64,000 nt of DNA from positions 3,996,495 to 4,060,494 of the forward strand of contig JAFMSR010000001.1 in assembly GCA_022818135.1 (NCBI GenBank), in the 5' to 3' direction. The DNA is from Saxidomus purpurata (Eukaryota; Mollusca; Bivalvia; Venerida; Veneridae). Each line of letters begins with the position of its first letter. Position 1 is the stretch's first letter. Under the pieces are notes generated by a model. It did no database searches. It saw only the letters and a list, made by a program, of their open reading frames with translations, and had not been told where the DNA came from. A program made the position numbers and the translations under genes. Below, one piece after another: positions 11,690 through 22,585 of this stretch.

Positions 11690-12820
11690 CTTTTCGAAGT
11701 AAAGGGGAGCTATCCTACTCGCCTCAGCGTCAGGGTCACACCTTGGTTAAGTTTTGTACCAGCCCACTTTTTTCAAAACCATGAGAGGTATTGCTTGGAA
11801 ACTTATCACACTTGTTTACCATCATAACCTCCATCTACAGGCAAAAGTTCATAAATCTGTCGAGGTTTATGTCAGAATTATGGCACTTTTTTTACTTAGA
11901 AAGTGTATTGAGCTTGGTAAAGTTTTTCGTACCACCTGTTTTATTTCAAATCCATTACAGATATTGCTTTGAAAGTTACCTGATGATACTTATTTATCAT
12001 CATTACCTCCATCAACAGACAAGAGTACATAACTCTGTCAAGGTTTTGACAGAATTATGCCCCTTTTTGACTTAGAAAATACACTGAACATGGATAAAAT
12101 CCACTTATTGACTTGTTACCCTTTGAGATATTGCTTGGAAACTTTGAATGCTTGTTTACATCATGACCCCCATCTGTAGGCAAGAGAAGGTAACTCTGTA
12201 AATGATGTTTTTAAAAGTTAAGGCTGTTTATCGACTAAGTTCAGTTGTTCGTACCAGTCCACCTTTTGACTCAACTGTTTGATATATTACTTTGAAAGTT
12301 AGAATACTTGTTTACCATCATGATTCTCAAACACAGACAAGAAAAGGTAACTCTGTCAAGGATTACATGAGTTACAGCCCTTTTCTACTGTCATTCAAAT
12401 TTCAGAATTTTCATTCTTGTCCACTTGTTGACTTTTCCATAAATTTGAGATATTACTTTGAAAATTGGAATACTTATGTACCATTATGACACCTGTCTGT
12501 AAGCAAGAGAAGATAACTCTGAAAATGTTTCTTCATTGCCATGATTGGTACTTTGAAATTCCTAGACTAGTTGAAGTCTTTTGTGCAACTAGCACTGTCA
12601 TGCACATATATCATTAACCATTTGAAGTATTAATCTAAAACTTTGCTGTAATATTCAGGGATATCAAAAAATTAAGTTTGATAATTAATGACTTAATATC
12701 TTGCTACTTGTGGCCCTTGTTTATACTTGGGTTATTTTTTATTGACAAAAATTTGTTTTATTTGCAAGCACTGAAGAAAACTTGAGTGCGCTGTCCTACT
12801 GACAGCTCTTGTTCTTCAAA
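11690..12820 (-). mobile_element. Non-autonomous element with tandem core, family A (minus orientation)
   Basis: Read on the minus strand it starts AACAAGAGCTGTCAGTAGGA at about 12815. It continues through about six degenerate units of roughly 155 bp (recurring phrases: ATATCTCAAAGGGTT-like, AAGGGGCATAATTCTGTCA, GTTATGTACTCTTG, GATGGTAAACAAGTAT) and ends in CGAGTAGGATAGCTCCCC near 11705. The same ends and core occur at 58416-59236, and a sister copy at 31328-32825. The architecture (fixed short ends, tandem ~160-bp core) resembles bivalve pearl/Helentron-associated elements; that assignment is inference. Confidence 0.7.
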
Positions 12821-13236
12821 GGGATGCAAAAATCCCCTACCCGAGGGCCCCAAATTCCAGAAGTGGAGCTAGGGCCTCGAGATGTCTCTGGTTAAAAATG
12901 AACATCTGCTAAATCCTATCTCAGGAATGTTTGGAAATTTACAATGTTTTTGCTTCACAAACTGCCTTGCTGCATTGCAGTTATTTTACTTTTAATTTTT
13001 ATTAATACTGCCTGTAATACTCTTAATTAAAACAGTATCCAGGAGATAACAAGGAAGATACTAATTAAAATAGAATGGTGGAACTACGAGCAGTCATGCG
13101 CCCTTCCCAGGTCATTTCTATCCTATACCGTCAGTCGAATGGCAAACTGAAAGTCAAAATGGAAACTCAATTTTCCATAAACTTATTTTAAAACTTGCAC
13201 ACGAGCCATGGCTGGAGCAGTAACACTGTAAACGCT
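12821..13236. other. Non-coding upstream region of the minus-strand hypothetical gene
   Basis: No open frame or recognised repeat apart from the CGAGGGCCC mirror at about 12842. If the hypothetical gene at 10330-11376 has a 5' exon, it should lie here or slightly to the right; I could not place it with confidence. Confidence 0.3.
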
Positions 13237-13378
13237 AGCCTCAATATTTCAACTGCAAGACCGACCAATTTTATAAACTGATATTACATAGATGCCTGTC
13301 TTTAGGGCGGCCATGGTCGGCCATCGTATATAGCAAAAAGCTCTGGCGTACAATTACTGATTAGTTGGGCTAGGTAAA
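13237..13378 (-). repeat. Dispersed ~140-bp element, inverse copy of 35603-35752
   Basis: The reverse complement of this stretch (AGCCCAACTAATCAG, ACGCCAGAGCTTTTTG, GGCGGCC...CTGATATTACATA and mirror blocks) matches the 150-bp inverted-repeat element in WDR92 intron 1. Its outer right end keeps TTGGGCTA; the left end has diverged. Confidence 0.6.
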
Positions 13379-13599
13379 CGCGCGCACCAACAAACCAACA
13401 AAAGACGGCAACATGGCCGAAAATATTGAGAAATGCATTTTTGTAACCGAGTCTAAATGACCACAGATGAAACACACGAGAAAATATTCACAGTATTAAA
13501 GTCACATATCTGACAACTTATTCCCAGTAAAATACTGTTTATTTTTTCAGGTTTGCTTACTTTAAAAAGTTGCCGCTTTCAAAACTTCTGTCTTTCTTC

Positions 13600-13613
13600 C
13601 CGCCAGGTGGCGC
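13600..13613 (+). promoter_or_regulatory. CTCF-like motif CCGCCAGGTGGCGC
   Basis: CCGCCAGGTGGCGC differs from the common CTCF core CCACCAGGGGGCGC at two positions. The overlapping TTCCCGCC also fits an E2F-like site. It lies in the GC-richer stretch 13560-13660 next to the assembly gap, between the minus-strand hypothetical gene and the plus-strand GBP gene, where a promoter or boundary would be plausible. Function is inferred from motif similarity only. Confidence 0.35.
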
Positions 13614-13702
13614 AAAGTTGTTTACACGCTGGCGCGTGATATTCAAATTTCGGCTATCGACACGGTGGATGAGCCAAAAACTTTAAAGCGACAGTATAAC
13701 TT

Positions 13703-14202
13703 NNNNNNNNNNNNNNNNNNNNNNNNNNNNNNNNNNNNNNNNNNNNNNNNNNNNNNNNNNNNNNNNNNNNNNNNNNNNNNNNNNNNNNNNNNNNNNNNNN
13801 NNNNNNNNNNNNNNNNNNNNNNNNNNNNNNNNNNNNNNNNNNNNNNNNNNNNNNNNNNNNNNNNNNNNNNNNNNNNNNNNNNNNNNNNNNNNNNNNNNNN
13901 NNNNNNNNNNNNNNNNNNNNNNNNNNNNNNNNNNNNNNNNNNNNNNNNNNNNNNNNNNNNNNNNNNNNNNNNNNNNNNNNNNNNNNNNNNNNNNNNNNNN
14001 NNNNNNNNNNNNNNNNNNNNNNNNNNNNNNNNNNNNNNNNNNNNNNNNNNNNNNNNNNNNNNNNNNNNNNNNNNNNNNNNNNNNNNNNNNNNNNNNNNNN
14101 NNNNNNNNNNNNNNNNNNNNNNNNNNNNNNNNNNNNNNNNNNNNNNNNNNNNNNNNNNNNNNNNNNNNNNNNNNNNNNNNNNNNNNNNNNNNNNNNNNNN
14201 NN
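13703..14202. other. Assembly gap (500 N)
   Basis: Exactly 500 N, a common placeholder length for a gap of unknown size. The open GBP frame resumes directly after it in the middle of an exon, so the GTPase-domain exons and promoter of the GBP gene are missing here. Open frames drawn through the N are meaningless. Confidence 0.95.
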
Positions 14203-17200
14203 TCAAGAAATACAACGAACCGAGGCAACTGATAAGACGGTACTTCAAGAAGAGAAGATGTTTCATTTTCAAAAAACCTGCCAAACAGAAATTCATATCT
14301 CAGTTGATGGAGATCTCAGAGAGCGACTTGAAACCGGAGTTCCAGGAGACTCTGAACGCTTTCCGAGATTATATTTTCTCATGCCAGCCAAAAACTTTGA
14401 AATCTGGAAGAGGCATTAATGGAAGAAGTATGTATAGAGAAGACTCAATATCTTGTTTAATATATCGCTGCAATAAGGAATGTCAGGGTATAATATTAGC
14501 GTCATCTGATTATTTAGTTGTCTGTTTTTATATGTACGGATAAAGAGTGTTAACGTTTTCAAATGATGAGTTTATCAACCGCAAGTAGTTTAACTAACAA
14601 ATTAACTTATCGATCTAGAGTCAGACATAAAATTATTTTGTTACTTATTCACAGAAAATATGAGCATCCCTGCTTCTTGATTGTAAGGTTAATTGGCAAA
14701 GGACTCATTTTATGTTCCTTTTCTCTTTCCTTGCAGTGCTTGCAACCCTTGTGTTGAGCTACGTTACGTCGATACAGGACGGAAATACACCATGTCTGCA
14801 AAAGGCTATGAAAACTATGACTGACGTTGAAAATAAGCATGCTGTTGAAAAGGCAACAGAAGTATACGATACAGAGATGAAGAAGCGTATAGCTGCATAT
14901 AATATACCAAGCGATGCTGGACTGGTAAATTTCCACAAAGATAGCATGAAAGCAGCCTTAGAAATTCTAAAGACAGAACTCGTCTTTGACGATGAGCAGC
15001 TGTATGAAGAAGAGGCACTCGTAAGTGGCAGTTGTGTTTGTTGCATAGTAGTCGTAAGTGATAGTTGTGTTTGTTGCATAGTAGTCGTAAGTGATAGTTG
15101 TGTTTGTCGCATAGTAGTCGTAAGTGATAGTTGTGTTTGTCGCATAGTAGTCGTAAGTGGCAGTTGTGTTTGTTGCATAGTAGTCGTAAGTGGTAGTTGT
15201 GTTTATTGCATAGTAGTCGTAAGTGGTAGTTGTGTTTGTTGCATAGCAGTCGTAAGTGGTAGTTGTGTTTGTCGCATAGCAGTCGTAAGTGGTAGTTGTG
15301 TTTGTTGCATAGCAGTCGTAAGTGGTAGTTGTGTTTGTTGCATAGTAGTCGTAAGTGGCAGTTGTGTTTGTTGCATAGTAGTCGTAAGTGGTAGTTGTGT
15401 TTGTTGCATAGCAGTCGTAAGTGGTAGTTGTGTTTGTCGCATAGCAGTCGTAAGTGGTAGTTGTGTTTGTTGCATAGCAGTCGTAAGTGGTAGTTGTGTT
15501 TGTTACATAGCAGTCGTAAGTGGTAGTTGTGTTTGTCGCATAGCAGTCGTAAGTGGCAGTTGTGTTTGTCGCAAGTCGTAAGTGGTAGTTGTGTTTGTTG
15601 CATAGCAGTCGTAAGTGGTAGTTGTGTTTGTTGCATAGTAGTCTTAATATCTACGTATACATTTTGTACTTCAAAAGACAGTTGAGATTCTAAACTTATA
15701 ATACGTCATCATGAAATACTACAATTCTTTTAATAGAGGCAAGATCTTAAACCTTTAGACATTTAGAACACTAACACAAAATGACAGATGTCATATTGAA
15801 ATATTCAGGCATTCGTCGATCTTACTTGACAGGTTATGTTCAAGAAACATCTAGGAAAATTTAAGTCTGCTGCTGACAAGAACTCAAAAGCGATGTGCCT
15901 TAAAAGACTTGAAATTCTCAACATAAAGATACTGAAGAAGAAAAACAATCGTACTTATTGTCATCCCGCCGGCTACGACGAGTACATGAAAGATATAGAA
16001 TGGATGATAAAGCAATATAACAAGGATGCACCGTACCTGGGATCAAAGGTAACATTATTGGTTAAGGGATATAAATGCTTCAGTGTTCGGATACGAGAGT
16101 CATAAATCTAAACGGGTATCAACATTTTTGGGAGTTGCAAGTATACCAATCCATGTAGGTTTGCATAAGGAAATAGTATATTATATTGTTTTGGGGCATA
16201 AAACACTTTATACGTATCTTATAGACAAACATGTAGATACGATAAGTGTCAAAATCAACTCAACAGAAACAAAATTTAATAGTGAAACCAAAGAATTATT
16301 ACATGACTTAATACTTAGTTTAGTTTCATGATTCACTTTTCTTAACTCCTACATATACTATACGGGACGGAGGAGGAAAGAATTATGTGCATTACTTACT
16401 TACCCGTGCTATTAACAGTAAAGTTCTTGGTACTCTGATTTAAGAAATGTATTGAGTATATTGGTGAACAGTTATCTTAAGGTTTTTTTTTAATGTATTA
16501 TGTTTAAAATGCTAATCTTATGTTATAATTTAATTCAGTGGGGATGTATGCTTTTTCACAGTTTTCTCTTGAGTTTGGAGAAGAGTGTGGATAGCATGCT
16601 ACAAACGGATTTAATATCCTAGTTGCAATATTTCTGTTAACAGACCGATCAACATCGAATTCAACCTATTACGTGTGCGTGCGTGCGTGCGTGCGTACGT
16701 ATGCGTGTATGTGCGTGTATATGTGTGCGTGCGTCTGGCTGTTGTTGTGTGCTGTGTTTGATGGAATTCATATCAGGGATTACTTTATACAAATTTATTT
16801 GAGCTGTTCAAAATTTTACTCATTAACGAAATTTTGGCAAGTGTTAATACCGTTTTTGTACTCACTTCAGGCACGACAAACTCTTAAAGAATTTCTTGAT
16901 GCTAAAGAAGGTGAAGATGGAGAAGTTTATGAAATGGTCCTACAAGCCCAAAAAGGTAACACATTACAGTTAAGACAAACTCCAAAAGTAGAAATAAAAA
17001 TAAAAAATTTTTAGACAATTTTGTTAAACAGTAGAAAAGCATGGGATAAATAGTCGTGCTGTTAAGCTTTTTGTAAATTGTTAAAAATGGTGCCAGTAAT
17101 TATTGAATAGGTTCATGTTGTATTTTTTGACTCTGATGCATGAATGTAGAAATTAAAAAATATTATAATTTAATTTTTTAAAATTAAAAATTTTTTTTTT

Positions 17201-19669
17201 TAAAAAAAAATTTTTTTTAAACCCCCCCTCCCAAAAAAAAAAAAGTTGATGTTCAGACAAGATTTGCGTGTTTTAAACAAATGCAATCGGATTAAGACGT
17301 AGGTGCCAGGAAGATTTTGTAATGATTGGCGATGAGATGGGGAGGCATTTGTGTTCTTTTCATTCTACAAGTTTACTGTCCTGTAGGTATTTTCACTGCC
17401 AGCGTGAAAGTCTATTTTGTAAACATATTCATTATGTATACTGGATGCTCGTAATAGATGAACAAACAAAAACCTAACCACTGAAGCAAACGTCGTTACT
17501 GACAACCAGCCTGCTTAATCTTCTTCAAAATGACATGGGTTGTGTTGTTTAATGCCTTAAAATTTATATAAAAAATACTATCTATACGTATCTCGAAAAC
17601 AATAGCCTAAGATGGAAATATACGAGTATTAGAAAGATGCACCACTGGAATACTCCGTTTTGTTATAGTTATTACCAATGATAAAGTGTAAGGATATTGA
17701 GAGACATTCAAGAACTTTTTCATAAGTGCCCCCACCCCCTAAACCGTAGGAGTTCTAATCCACATATTCTGAATAATACTAATTCTCACTTTAAAGAATC
17801 TTATGACAGTTGAAAAGTTTTACCAAAATTAACTGTTTGGTTTAAGATATAAACAAAATGCAGATTTTGTTTAAAATTTCTTATTCTTACCAAACCATTA
17901 ATCTATAAAACTCATTTTTTAATTAAGTTAAGTTTCCCTAGAGCTATGATTAATTTATTTGAATACCGGTAATTTATTTGCAGAACTCAACACTTTACTC
18001 AATTTGAATGAGAACGTGCAAGCCTTTATGGTGTTTCTTTGACAATGTACTAACAATGTGTAACGAATGCGCCGATTCTATTCAAAAGCATAAGTAAAGT
18101 ATTAATTTTCCTGATTCCTTCTTATGTTTTTATTGGTAAGTTCTGAAGTCTTTTAATTATGCACATCATATTTTATCAGCTTTTACAAACTGTAATAGTA
18201 GCTATGCAGTAGTCGATTAAGAAAACAGAAGCTCGTCTACCATAGGCTACGACCCCTAATGTGAATACACAGGTCTGTCTGTCCCCTATGGCCATATATC
18301 TCACATTCCTTTTCAGCTGTCTTTAAGCCAATGTACCACTTTTATCAGGTAGTGACGGAAAAACCCGCACACGTGTACAACGTTTAGGTTCACTAGTTGA
18401 AGTTATAGATATAGCAAAAGCGCAATTGGTGTAAATACGTTTGGCACTTGGTAATAATAAAAAAACAGTCAGTCACGTAGCAAAACCAATAAGCTTTCCA
18501 TAGATACCATATACATGTTTTTCCACGTGGAATCAGGATTTAATTGGACTGTTGCCACTGCTCAATAATGCTCTTCGTATTATAAGATGCATCTAAATAC
18601 TGCGTTTTGTCAAACTAAATTTACATTCAATTTCTTATGCTAGTTCGAAGTTATTGCCAATGATAAAGTGAAAGGATATAGTATACAATTATAGACTAAT
18701 GTTGAGGTCTATATATAGTTTTGAGGACCTGTTAAAAGTGATATTGACCGAGGACGAAGTCCGAGGTCAATATCATTTTTCACAGGTCCGAAAAACTATA
18801 TATTGACCGAAACATTAGTCTACAATTATTATATCGTATACCTCATTAAAAGTAGTGAAAATTATGCGAAAATATAACAGAAATGACGTCTTGAAATCCG
18901 TGCAGGTCTACACATCTTTTTCCAGGTCTACACATACTTTTGCGGACCCGGCACGTGAGCGCTATTGGCCAATCAGGATTAAGTATTTATGACTGGTATA
19001 CGATATAAGCTTTTGTACTACTTTATTTCAGGAACTGATGAAAAATCCCGCCCACGTGTACAACAGTTACGTTCACTTATTGAAGATGAAGCACAATATC
19101 AAGCAACAGAAGCGCAATATCAAGAGAAAAAAGCTATCGAAGAAGAGAAAATCGAAGCTGAAATCAGTCGAGATATAACTGCTCTGCAAATCAATAGCAT
19201 AAGAAGCATAGGAGGCCAATACCTTGAAATGTTGAAAATGAAAATTGAAGACCTAGAGCGCGTGAAAAACGAGTTGTCCGAAGATGATCCTTACTATGAG
19301 TCACTTCATCTCGAGACAGATTACTGGAAGAAAATATGGGAAAAAGCAACATGGAGTCTACCACAGTACAAAGATTTAAGATTGCAGCCTAGTTCAGAAT
19401 CGTCGGACAAAAGCGATCAACCGACATGTTCAAGTCAAGAATTATCTGGTACAACTGACAAGAAAGAGACTAAAAAAGAAGCGATACAAGAAGAAAGGGG
19501 GGAGACAATTGGAGGGAACGCCAAACCTGTTTATGACAAGCATTTTTTTAATGTCAAACCAAATCCGGTTCCGATTGACCCTCAGTCAATTGATCCCAAG
19601 TTTATCGTAGCGCTAAGCTCTAAAAAAGAGCCAGCGAATAAAGAGGACAAACTGTGTAAAATTCTGTGA
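14203..19669 (+). CDS. Guanylate-binding protein (GBP), 5' part lost in assembly gap, C-terminal CaaX box
   Basis: Dynamin-like large GTPase of the interferon-inducible GBP family in vertebrates, acting on pathogen membranes and vacuoles. Exons: 14203-14427 (starts inside the exon), 14737-15020, 15833-16048, 16871-16955, 19032-19669; phases agree and give 481 residues. Visible blocks: end of the GTPase domain (LIRRYFKKRRCFIFKKPAKQ), then the helical domain (TLKSGRGINGRMLATLVLSY, SIQDGNTPCLQKAM, LEFLDAKE-type segment), a long charged coiled coil in the last exon (residues around DEAQYQATEAQYQEKKAIEE), then a Ser/Lys/Glu-rich linker. The last four residues CKIL form a CaaX prenylation box; leucine at the end favours geranylgeranylation, as in vertebrate GBP2 and GBP5. 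P-loop and other nucleotide-binding motifs cannot be seen. The second intron begins with a donor-containing minisatellite. Family certain; orthology to a given vertebrate GBP not claimed. Confidence 0.9.
15021..15643 (+). repeat. 33-bp minisatellite of 19 units, each starting with the splice donor GTAAGT
   Basis: The array starts at the first base of the intron after GBP exon 14737-15020. Unit: GTAAGTGGTAGTTGTGTTTG followed by TTGCATAGCAGTC (33 bp). Unit starts are 15021 and every 33 bp to 15549. Unit 17 is a 29-bp deletion form (15549-15577), then two more units start at 15578 and 15611. Every unit keeps GTAAGT. In the exon's frame the first 16 units read V-S-G-S-C-V-C-C-I-V-V with small variants and no stop. 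The short unit 17 shifts the frame and a TAA follows. Confidence 0.97.
16672..16735 (+). repeat. (GTGC)n / (GTAT)n microsatellite
   Basis: Alternating GTGC, GTAC and GTAT tetranucleotides, about 64 bp, in the GBP intron before exon 16871-16955. Low-complexity open frames over it are not coding. Confidence 0.9.
17150..17245. repeat. Homopolymer-rich tract
   Basis: Runs of A and T (up to about 9-10) followed by C7 and then A12, in the last GBP intron. It may be a genuine low-complexity tract or a poorly resolved assembly segment. Confidence 0.6.
18349..18434 (+). other. Candidate alternative terminal exon / decayed copy of the last GBP exon
   Basis: After a good acceptor (TTTTATCAG) the sequence reads, in the phase left by exon 16871-16955, GSDGKTRTRVQRLGSLVE, then VIDIAKAQLV and TAA. 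The normal last exon (from 19032) begins GTDEKSRPRVQQLRSLIEDE. DNA similarity is obvious over about 55 bp and weak beyond. The intron just before both copies also shares a 35-bp block (GTTATTACCAATGATAAAG at about 17668 and GTTATTGCCAATGATAAAG at about 18650), so a segment was tandemly duplicated. Splicing here would give a GBP without coiled coil and CaaX box. It may equally be an unused relic. Confidence 0.55.
18681..18841. repeat. Fold-back (hairpin) element
   Basis: Two arms of about 70 bp pair almost fully: GTATAC...TAGACTAATGTT, CTATATATAGTTTT, GGACCTGT, GATATTGACC on the left; GGTCAATATC, ACAGGTCC, AAAACTATATAT, AACATTAGTCTA and GTATAC on the right. The loop centre is GAGGACGAAGTCCGAG. 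A second CGATATA/GTATAC copy near 18996-19006 suggests the whole insert may extend to about 19010, just before the last GBP exon. Confidence 0.8.
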
Positions 19670-20219
19670 ACTGTTACTTTTGATATCTTGAGTACTAACT
19701 TGCATAATTGTTTCGAAGAAACGTTGATGTGGCATTTTTCTGCATGAAACCAAGCCAAATTATCCGATTAAATCTCAGTTCATATGAGAAAGTAAAATCT
19801 TGTAATCAGATGTAAATGTTTATCAATAAGCTGGAATACATAGAACGTATAATGATGCTTATGTTAAATGTTTATGGTTTTTCGTAAACGTCTGGTTCCG
19901 CTTGCCCCCACCTTTCAAAGGTACATAAGTAACTGTTTTACACGAGAGACGAAACGAATTCCATTTGTGATAAGAAACAGTTTCATTACATGAATTACAA
20001 TAATATATATAGATAGTGTAGGTATGTTTGTGTTAAAAAACGTCTGTTTATATAGTTTACTGTAGTAGAATAGTATACCTTTGTAAATTATAACAAATGA
20101 TGACCATAAGTGTAGTTTTTTGTTGTACTTAAATGAATTTTAACATAAATTAACGTCAGCGGGGGTCATAATTTGAACAATTTTAATAGAGGTTTACAAG
20201 GCAATGCTACATGTTCATG

Positions 20220-20540
20220 CTAACTAAGCTCTAGGGCTGGTGGATTCAGAGAATATTTTTTACATTTTTGTTGCCAAAGCAATTAGAGTTCTGCATGGAA
20301 TTCTTTGAACTGTTTTAGTAGAGCTACATACAAGGAACATCGCTGTAAAGTGTCATAAACATTAGCCCAGTGGTTGCAGAAGAGATGTCTTTTGAAGATA
20401 ATTGTTGACGGGCGACGGACAGCGGGTGATGGGAAAAGCACCATATGAGCTAAATATTAAGCATGGTAGAGTAACAAGGGTCTTGGGCACTGCACATCCC
20501 CTTATTGTGCTCTATCACTGTAAGAAATTTCTGTATTTTT
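20220..20540 (-). repeat. Truncated copy of dispersed family B
   Basis: Matches 49110-49520 over several blocks (GAGTTCTGCATGGAATTCTTTG, CATAAACATTAGCC-GTGGTT, AGAGATGTCTTTTGAAG, GACGG and ATATGAGCT), same orientation as that copy, and the reverse of the start of the copy at 44636-45467. Lies 550 bp after the GBP stop. Confidence 0.55.
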
Positions 20541-22585
20541 GGAGTTATGCTGCAGACAAGGAAATTCAATAAAAGGAGACAAACAAAAAGGCAACACATT
20601 GTTATGGTTCTTGAGCACTGCATTTCCCCCTGAGTGTCCCCTCACATTACGTGCAACTTTAAGTAGCTTATAAGAAAATATAACAAAGTGCGATAATTAA
20701 AGAATACGGCAAGGTAGAGCTATGGTTCTTGAATACTACATTTTCCATGATTGTGCTCTGTGTTTCTTTTAAGGTGTTTTCGAGATCTACGATTTTGTTG
20801 GACAATGACCTATTCTTTCAGAAGTATTTCTTTATGTACGTACGCAGGTCTTTCTGTGCACGTGGATATGTCTGGCAAGAAATTTACAGACCTGCGAACA
20901 GGCTTTTCATTATTAATGCAGGTCTTTCAAAAAAATATGGACCCATGCATGCACTAACCTGTACTTAATGTTTGAAATAGTTTTTTGTAAATCAGAGCAT
21001 TATTCCCATATTTACTGACTCGGTATATATCTATTGATTTACCCAAGTTAAAGTGCAGCAAATACTGCGCTGCGATTGGACAAAAAATAATTCCAAACAC
21101 TAAATTGAGAACACCACTATGTTGGCACTGCAGCATCTGAGGATACCAAGTAGACGTAAAATGTGTTTCATTTCAAGAAGGTTGAACAACATGGAAGTAA
21201 TTCAGCTTCTTCACAATTTTTTTCAACTGCGTTAAAAAGTCATTTTAACCATTAATGTTTTAATTGCTAAACGAATTGGCAACTCAAGATTATTGGAACA
21301 TACGATGATATGGTTAAGTTTGGTGAACTGGTGCTAAGTTTTTATTGTAATGGAGCAAAAATAGTCACACTGTGACTCGTCCTTTAGTACACTTTGTTTT
21401 TATGTCAATTTAGTAGTTAATTGTTCCAATATTAAACGTTTAAAAAACACATTACTGTTCCTTACCACTAAGATCTGTTTCAGAAATTGGAGAAAATTTG
21501 ACAAGTAGCAAGGACGTACACGTACAATAAGACACTGCAGTGCAGGAAACTCATTTCAAGTCTTGTCGACGTAGAAAATAATCAGTGCATTACATTAACG
21601 CATCATATGTTTTTATTTATTCGGAAACTTTAGTTTTCGTGAGCTTTGTTTAAATGTAATACTGTAATGACACAGATGATCAAGCGAAGTTTCAAAACTT
21701 TAACCAAAGTGAAGCGGTGATGAAGCCAACGCCAAAGGGAGTAGAGGTTTTCTTTTCTTCGTTCAGCTTGTACTATCTTTCAATAGATCTGTTATTTTCT
21801 TGTCACGATATTTTGCAGACAATCCTTTTTGTAAGTGCTTTAAAAGTCTTGATATTAATAATCAACAATTCTGAATATCGAATACATGTATTTCGGAAAC
21901 AGATAAAAGTGAAACCGTAGCCGCACTAACTCTACAATTCCACACTATATGGCTGCAATTTAACGATACTACTCCGAAAGCATATCTTTTATGCTAAACA
22001 CCTTAACTTCGATAATGTTGAGCAACATCCATGCATTTTGGGTCTGTTTTGCACTTTTTACCGTTGGATCCTTTGCATTACTTCCACACGCATCGATGTC
22101 TGAAACAGCCGACTAGCTACGGTCATGCAGGAAAGAAGTGAGCATTACGTAAGAGTATTCGTTTCTTCAGAAGTTGCGATTTACCATGTAAAATACACGA
22201 ATCTGTTATACTGACTTGAGTTTTGTTTACTAAATCAGCCATTTTTTATCGGAGCCTTGTCGTTACGTTTGTCGGAGTAGTTTCGTTAAATTGGAGCCTG
22301 TGCGTTTTGCAGATACAGTGTGAATTCATGTTTAAAACGAATCGAGTAAGCGGATAGTTGCAGTATATGTACAGAGTACTCTCCCTTTATTTAACATACA
22401 ATATCAATTTTAAACTTCCTTGTACTTTTGGACTTGAGACCTATCAATCAGAATTTATAACTTTGGATTGTTACTAAATGCCTGGTTATATAAATGTTAT
22501 TTTGAAGAAAATATGAAAATAGCAAAATGACCTGTGGAGATTTTATAAAATAAAATAGAGCTAATATCAGTAAGAAACTAAGACA
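20541..22585. other. Spacer between GBP and the TRIM-like gene, no gene recognised
   Basis: AT-rich sequence with only short open frames (20729-20968, 21717-21920) that show no domain. The last few hundred bases should contain the promoter of the TRIM-like gene, but no convincing TATA box or binding-site cluster was seen. Confidence 0.5.

Noticed and set aside
13414..13461. Short ATG frame MAENIEKCIFVTESK before the gap as a first GBP exon
   Set aside because: It ends in TGA after 15 codons, has no donor before the stop, and shows no GBP similarity.
13643..14543. Open frames running through the N gap
   Set aside because: N positions cannot be read. Only the part after 14202 is real GBP sequence.
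14815..15636. Minus-strand frames of 90-273 codons over the GBP-intron array (CNKHNYHLRLL-type and MQQTQLPLTT-type repeats)
   Set aside because: These are reverse readings of the 33-bp minisatellite; the period is a multiple of three so frames stay open by construction.
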